A stretch of DNA of 7,439 bases from Methanobacteriota archaeon (GTDB lineage Archaea; Thermoplasmatota; Thermoplasmata; RBG-16-68-12). Within the stretch, counting starts at the first letter, position 1, and each line of letters starts with the position of its first letter. The notes under the pieces are model-generated. The model searched no databases, had not been told where the DNA came from, and saw only the letters and a program-made list of their open reading frames with translations. This document shows, piece after piece, positions 5,910 to 7,439 of this stretch. The DNA is taken from positions 1 through 7,439 of the forward strand of contig VBMR01000073.1 of the NCBI GenBank assembly GCA_005878325.1, in the 5' to 3' direction. The position numbers and the translations under genes were made by a program.

Positions 5910-6866
5910 TCACCTCGACAACAAGGCTTCGGACCGGATCCGAAGACGCCGATCCACCGCCTTCGCGAGTTCCTTCGCGTTGCTGAAGACCGTATAGACC
6001 CGCCGGGGTCGGCAGGCCCCGATGAAATCCATCAGGTCGTCGAAGTCCGCGTGGTCGCTCAGCGGGAACTGCGCGTCGAGTCCGTAGCGACGGGTCAGAT
6101 CAAACATCGCACACCAACCGCTCACATAGGCGGTCCGTAGGCCGATCCCGCCGAGCCACGACACGCTGTCGTCGAGGGGAGGGCGGAGCCACCCGGGAGG
6201 GAGCACGTAGACCCGGGGGTCCTTCCGTTCCGTCTCCGACAGGGCGGACAACCGGCGGTACGTGAGGTCGATCCCATGCCGTACGTAGATGTCCGCAAGG
6301 TCCGCGATTTTGTCGGCGACGGCCACTTCGACTCCGAGGCGGTTCACGAGGGCGATCAGCTCCTGGCTCTTGCCGAACTCGTAGCCCGCAAGGGCGACGG
6401 GCCCTTGGGCGAGCTCCATCTCGAGCCAGTTCAGGAGGTCCGCCTCCACCTCCTGCTTCGGCGGGAAGTTGTACCCCGGCCGGCCATATGTCGCGTCGAC
6501 GATCAGGTTCGCGACGAACTCCGGGCGGGCCTTCCCGCACGTCGCGCCCCCTTCGGGATTGAAGTCTCCCGTGTACAAGGTGTCGTCCACGCGGATCATG
6601 GCGGAACCGAACACGTGTCCCGCATCCCGAAGGACGACCCGGAAGCCGTTGACGTCGGTCTCCTTTCCATAGGGGAGCGGGTGACCGGACCCGCCGCGGC
6701 GCACCTTGAGGACCTCGAGCGTCTCCGGGGTCATGATGCCCCCGGACGTGAGGTGGTCCATGTGCCCGTGGCTCACGATGCTGCCCGGCGTCTTGCGCAC
6801 CGGGTCCAGGATCGCTTCTTTCAAGAGATCTTGGACGAGGATGCCGCCTTCATACCGGATGCGCAT
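5910..6866 (-). CDS. Metallo-beta-lactamase-fold nuclease-like protein (beta-CASP / COG1236-like)
   Basis: The 318-residue product has the metal-binding signature SHGHMDH (residues 32-38: His33, His35, Asp37, His38), then DAGHVFGSA with His84, YTGDFNPEGG with Asp101, IVDATYG (122-128) resembling beta-CASP motif A, and PLSDHADFDDL (268-278) with His272 as the likely last ligand or motif B. This order fits RNA- or DNA-processing MBL nucleases such as the CPSF73-like/YSH1 and ligase-associated exonuclease groups. It is shorter than full CPSF-type enzymes and lacks KH domains. The segment YTVFSNAKELA (291-301), where motif C would fall, has no His. The start is ATG 6866, overlapping the upstream stop as TGATG, with GAGG 8 nt upstream; a longer in-frame extension is the wrong frame of the zinc-ribbon gene. 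Substrate is unknown. Confidence 0.88.
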   Translation of the reverse strand: MRIRYEGGILVQDLLKEAILDPVRKTPGSIVSHGHMDHLTSGGIMTPETLEVLKVRRGGSGHPLPYGKETDVNGFRVVLRDAGHVFGSAMIRVDDTLYTGDFNPEGGATCGKARPEFVANLIVDATYGRPGYNFPPKQEVEADLLNWLEMELAQGPVALAGYEFGKSQELIALVNRLGVEVAVADKIADLADIYVRHGIDLTYRRLSALSETERKDPRVYVLPPGWLRPPLDDSVSWLGGIGLRTAYVSGWCAMFDLTRRYGLDAQFPLSDHADFDDLMDFIGACRPRRVYTVFSNAKELAKAVDRRLRIRSEALLSR

Positions 6867-7258
6867 CAGGAACGCCTCGTGAAGATGTACCGCGTCGGCA
6901 CGCGCCGCTTCAAGCCGGTCCAGTATTTGCACCGTTCGCATCGATAGCCCAAGGTGACCGTGCCTCCAAACACGGTCATGTTCCGCACCTTTCGCAGGCG
7001 GTTCCCGCAGACTGGGCACATGATGAGGGACCGCATCACGGGTGTGTCGCGGCATCGGATTTCGAGGTTCACGAGCCCCGATTCGATGGCGAGAATTCGG
7101 AGGCGCGGCTCTCCGACCCGGAATTTGTCGTCTCCCTTGAGGTCCTTCTCGACGAGCTGTTTCAGTTTCCGTTGACTGTCCACCATCTGCCGCGTGCTCA
7201 AGACTCGCCGGAGCGATTCGACGACCCGATGGTCGCTCGGGATCCGGTACGAGGGCAT
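6866..7258 (-). CDS. Archaeal zinc-ribbon protein of unknown function
   Basis: From ATG 7258 the product is 130 residues. The N-terminal part (about 4-45) is helical and basic, with RIPSDHRVVESLRRVL and QRKLKQLVEKDL, and could be an HTH-like or RNA-contacting domain. A short strand region follows (KFRVGEPRLRILAIES, 45-60). The C-terminal half is a zinc ribbon: CPVCG (Cys81, Cys84), then TVFGGTVTLGYRCERC (95-110; Cys107, Cys110), then a basic end (YWTGLKRRVPTRYIF). I cannot name a family; nucleic-acid binding is inferred. I prefer ATG 7258 because a TATA-like box is centred about 30 nt upstream, as at other leaderless genes here. ATG 7279 would add seven residues (MGRSRGS) but places that box only about 9 nt away. 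The stop overlaps the next start as TGATG, so this is the first gene of a coupled operon. Confidence 0.82.
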   Translation of the reverse strand: MPSYRIPSDHRVVESLRRVLSTRQMVDSQRKLKQLVEKDLKGDDKFRVGEPRLRILAIESGLVNLEIRCRDTPVMRSLIMCPVCGNRLRKVRNMTVFGGTVTLGYRCERCKYWTGLKRRVPTRYIFTRRS

Positions 7259-7283
7259 CGAGCCGCGAGAACGTCCCATTCCC

Positions 7284-7291
7284 TACTAAGG
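7284..7291 (-). promoter_or_regulatory. TATA-like box for the zinc-ribbon / MBL / PPC operon
   Basis: On the minus strand CCTTAGTA is centred about 30 nt upstream of ATG 7258, the same geometry and a similar sequence to the boxes at 960-967 and 1045-1055. No Shine-Dalgarno precedes 7258. The box is weak, and the call rests mainly on the consistent spacing. Confidence 0.4.
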
Positions 7292-7366
7292 CTTCCGGGG
7301 TGGTCTGCGACACGGCCCATCGGAGGTCCGTTTTCTCGGATCGGAGGGCGAGCGCGACGGGGGTCC

Positions 7367-7439
7367 GTGATTACGACCGCGACGATCGACCACGGCAACC
7401 CGGCCCATGCGGGCAACGGCGGGGACCCCGACGATCGGG
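7367..7439 (+). CDS. Possible start of a plus-strand gene running off the right edge
   Basis: A GTG at 7367 opens a frame of 24 codons to the window edge (VITTATIDHGNPAHAG...). The codons show the purine-rich first position and G/C-rich third position typical of genes here, better than the other frames of this stretch. There is no clear Shine-Dalgarno; TTTTCTC at 7331-7337 is a weak TATA candidate about 33 nt upstream. The fragment is too short to name. Non-coding sequence or a minus-strand 3' end remain possible. Confidence 0.3.
   Translation, partial: MITTATIDHGNPAHAGNGGDPDDR

Noticed and set aside
6276..6947. A 223-codon plus-strand open frame opposite the MBL gene
   Set aside because: It is antisense to a clearly conserved enzyme with intact metal-site motifs, and has no motif of its own.
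5910..7313. A longer version of the MBL protein starting near 7313
   Set aside because: Its first roughly 149 residues are the wrong frame of the zinc-ribbon gene. The TGATG junction and GAGG at 6875-6878 support ATG 6866.
1..7439. CRISPR arrays, tRNA genes, insertion sequences, attachment sites or phage genes
   Set aside because: I looked for spaced direct repeats, cloverleaf-like segments, transposase motifs and terminal repeats and saw none. The gaps between genes are too short and are accounted for as promoter regions.

Overview
The window is from an archaeon, most plausibly a GC-rich member of the Thermoplasmatota or a related euryarchaeal lineage. The evidence is an archaeal RNA polymerase subunit (RpoL) next to archaeal-type TruD, TATA-like boxes about 26-31 nt upstream of several start codons with no Shine-Dalgarno (leaderless transcripts), and codons that strongly prefer G or C at position 3. 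The lineage is an inference; no rRNA or other taxonomic marker is present. The window is densely coding. No gap without a gene exceeds 300 bases; the longest are 934-1081, 3051-3191, 3833-3993 and 7259-7366, and all look like promoter regions. I see no tRNA, rRNA, CRISPR array, insertion sequence or phage gene.

Left part (1-2633). A partial helical or coiled-coil protein of unknown function (1-933, minus, running off the left edge) diverges from a two-gene operon: rpoL (1082-1357) and truD (1362-2633), which are 4 nt apart. This is housekeeping transcription and tRNA modification.

Middle part (2640-5446). A SnoaL/NTF2-like protein (2640-3050, minus) converges on truD. Upstream of it, also on the minus strand, lies a membrane-anchored winged-helix regulator that is split by a one-base frame change: three membrane helices at 3560-3832, and the DNA-binding domain in the -1 frame at 3192-3563. 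It diverges from a large secreted, C-terminally membrane-anchored surface protein (3994-5187), with a 161-nt shared promoter region that holds a 10-bp palindrome. A 67-residue putative zinc protein (5243-5446) follows with its own TATA box.

Right part (5484-7439). A tight minus-strand operon reads zinc-ribbon protein (7258-6866), then metallo-beta-lactamase-fold nuclease-like protein (6866-5910), then PPC/DUF296-domain protein (5909-5484). The junctions are TGATG and TGAGTG, so the three are probably translated as a coupled set. Their shared role is not known to me; a nucleic-acid-processing or nucleic-acid-binding module is the natural guess. A plus-strand gene may begin near 7367 and run off the right edge.
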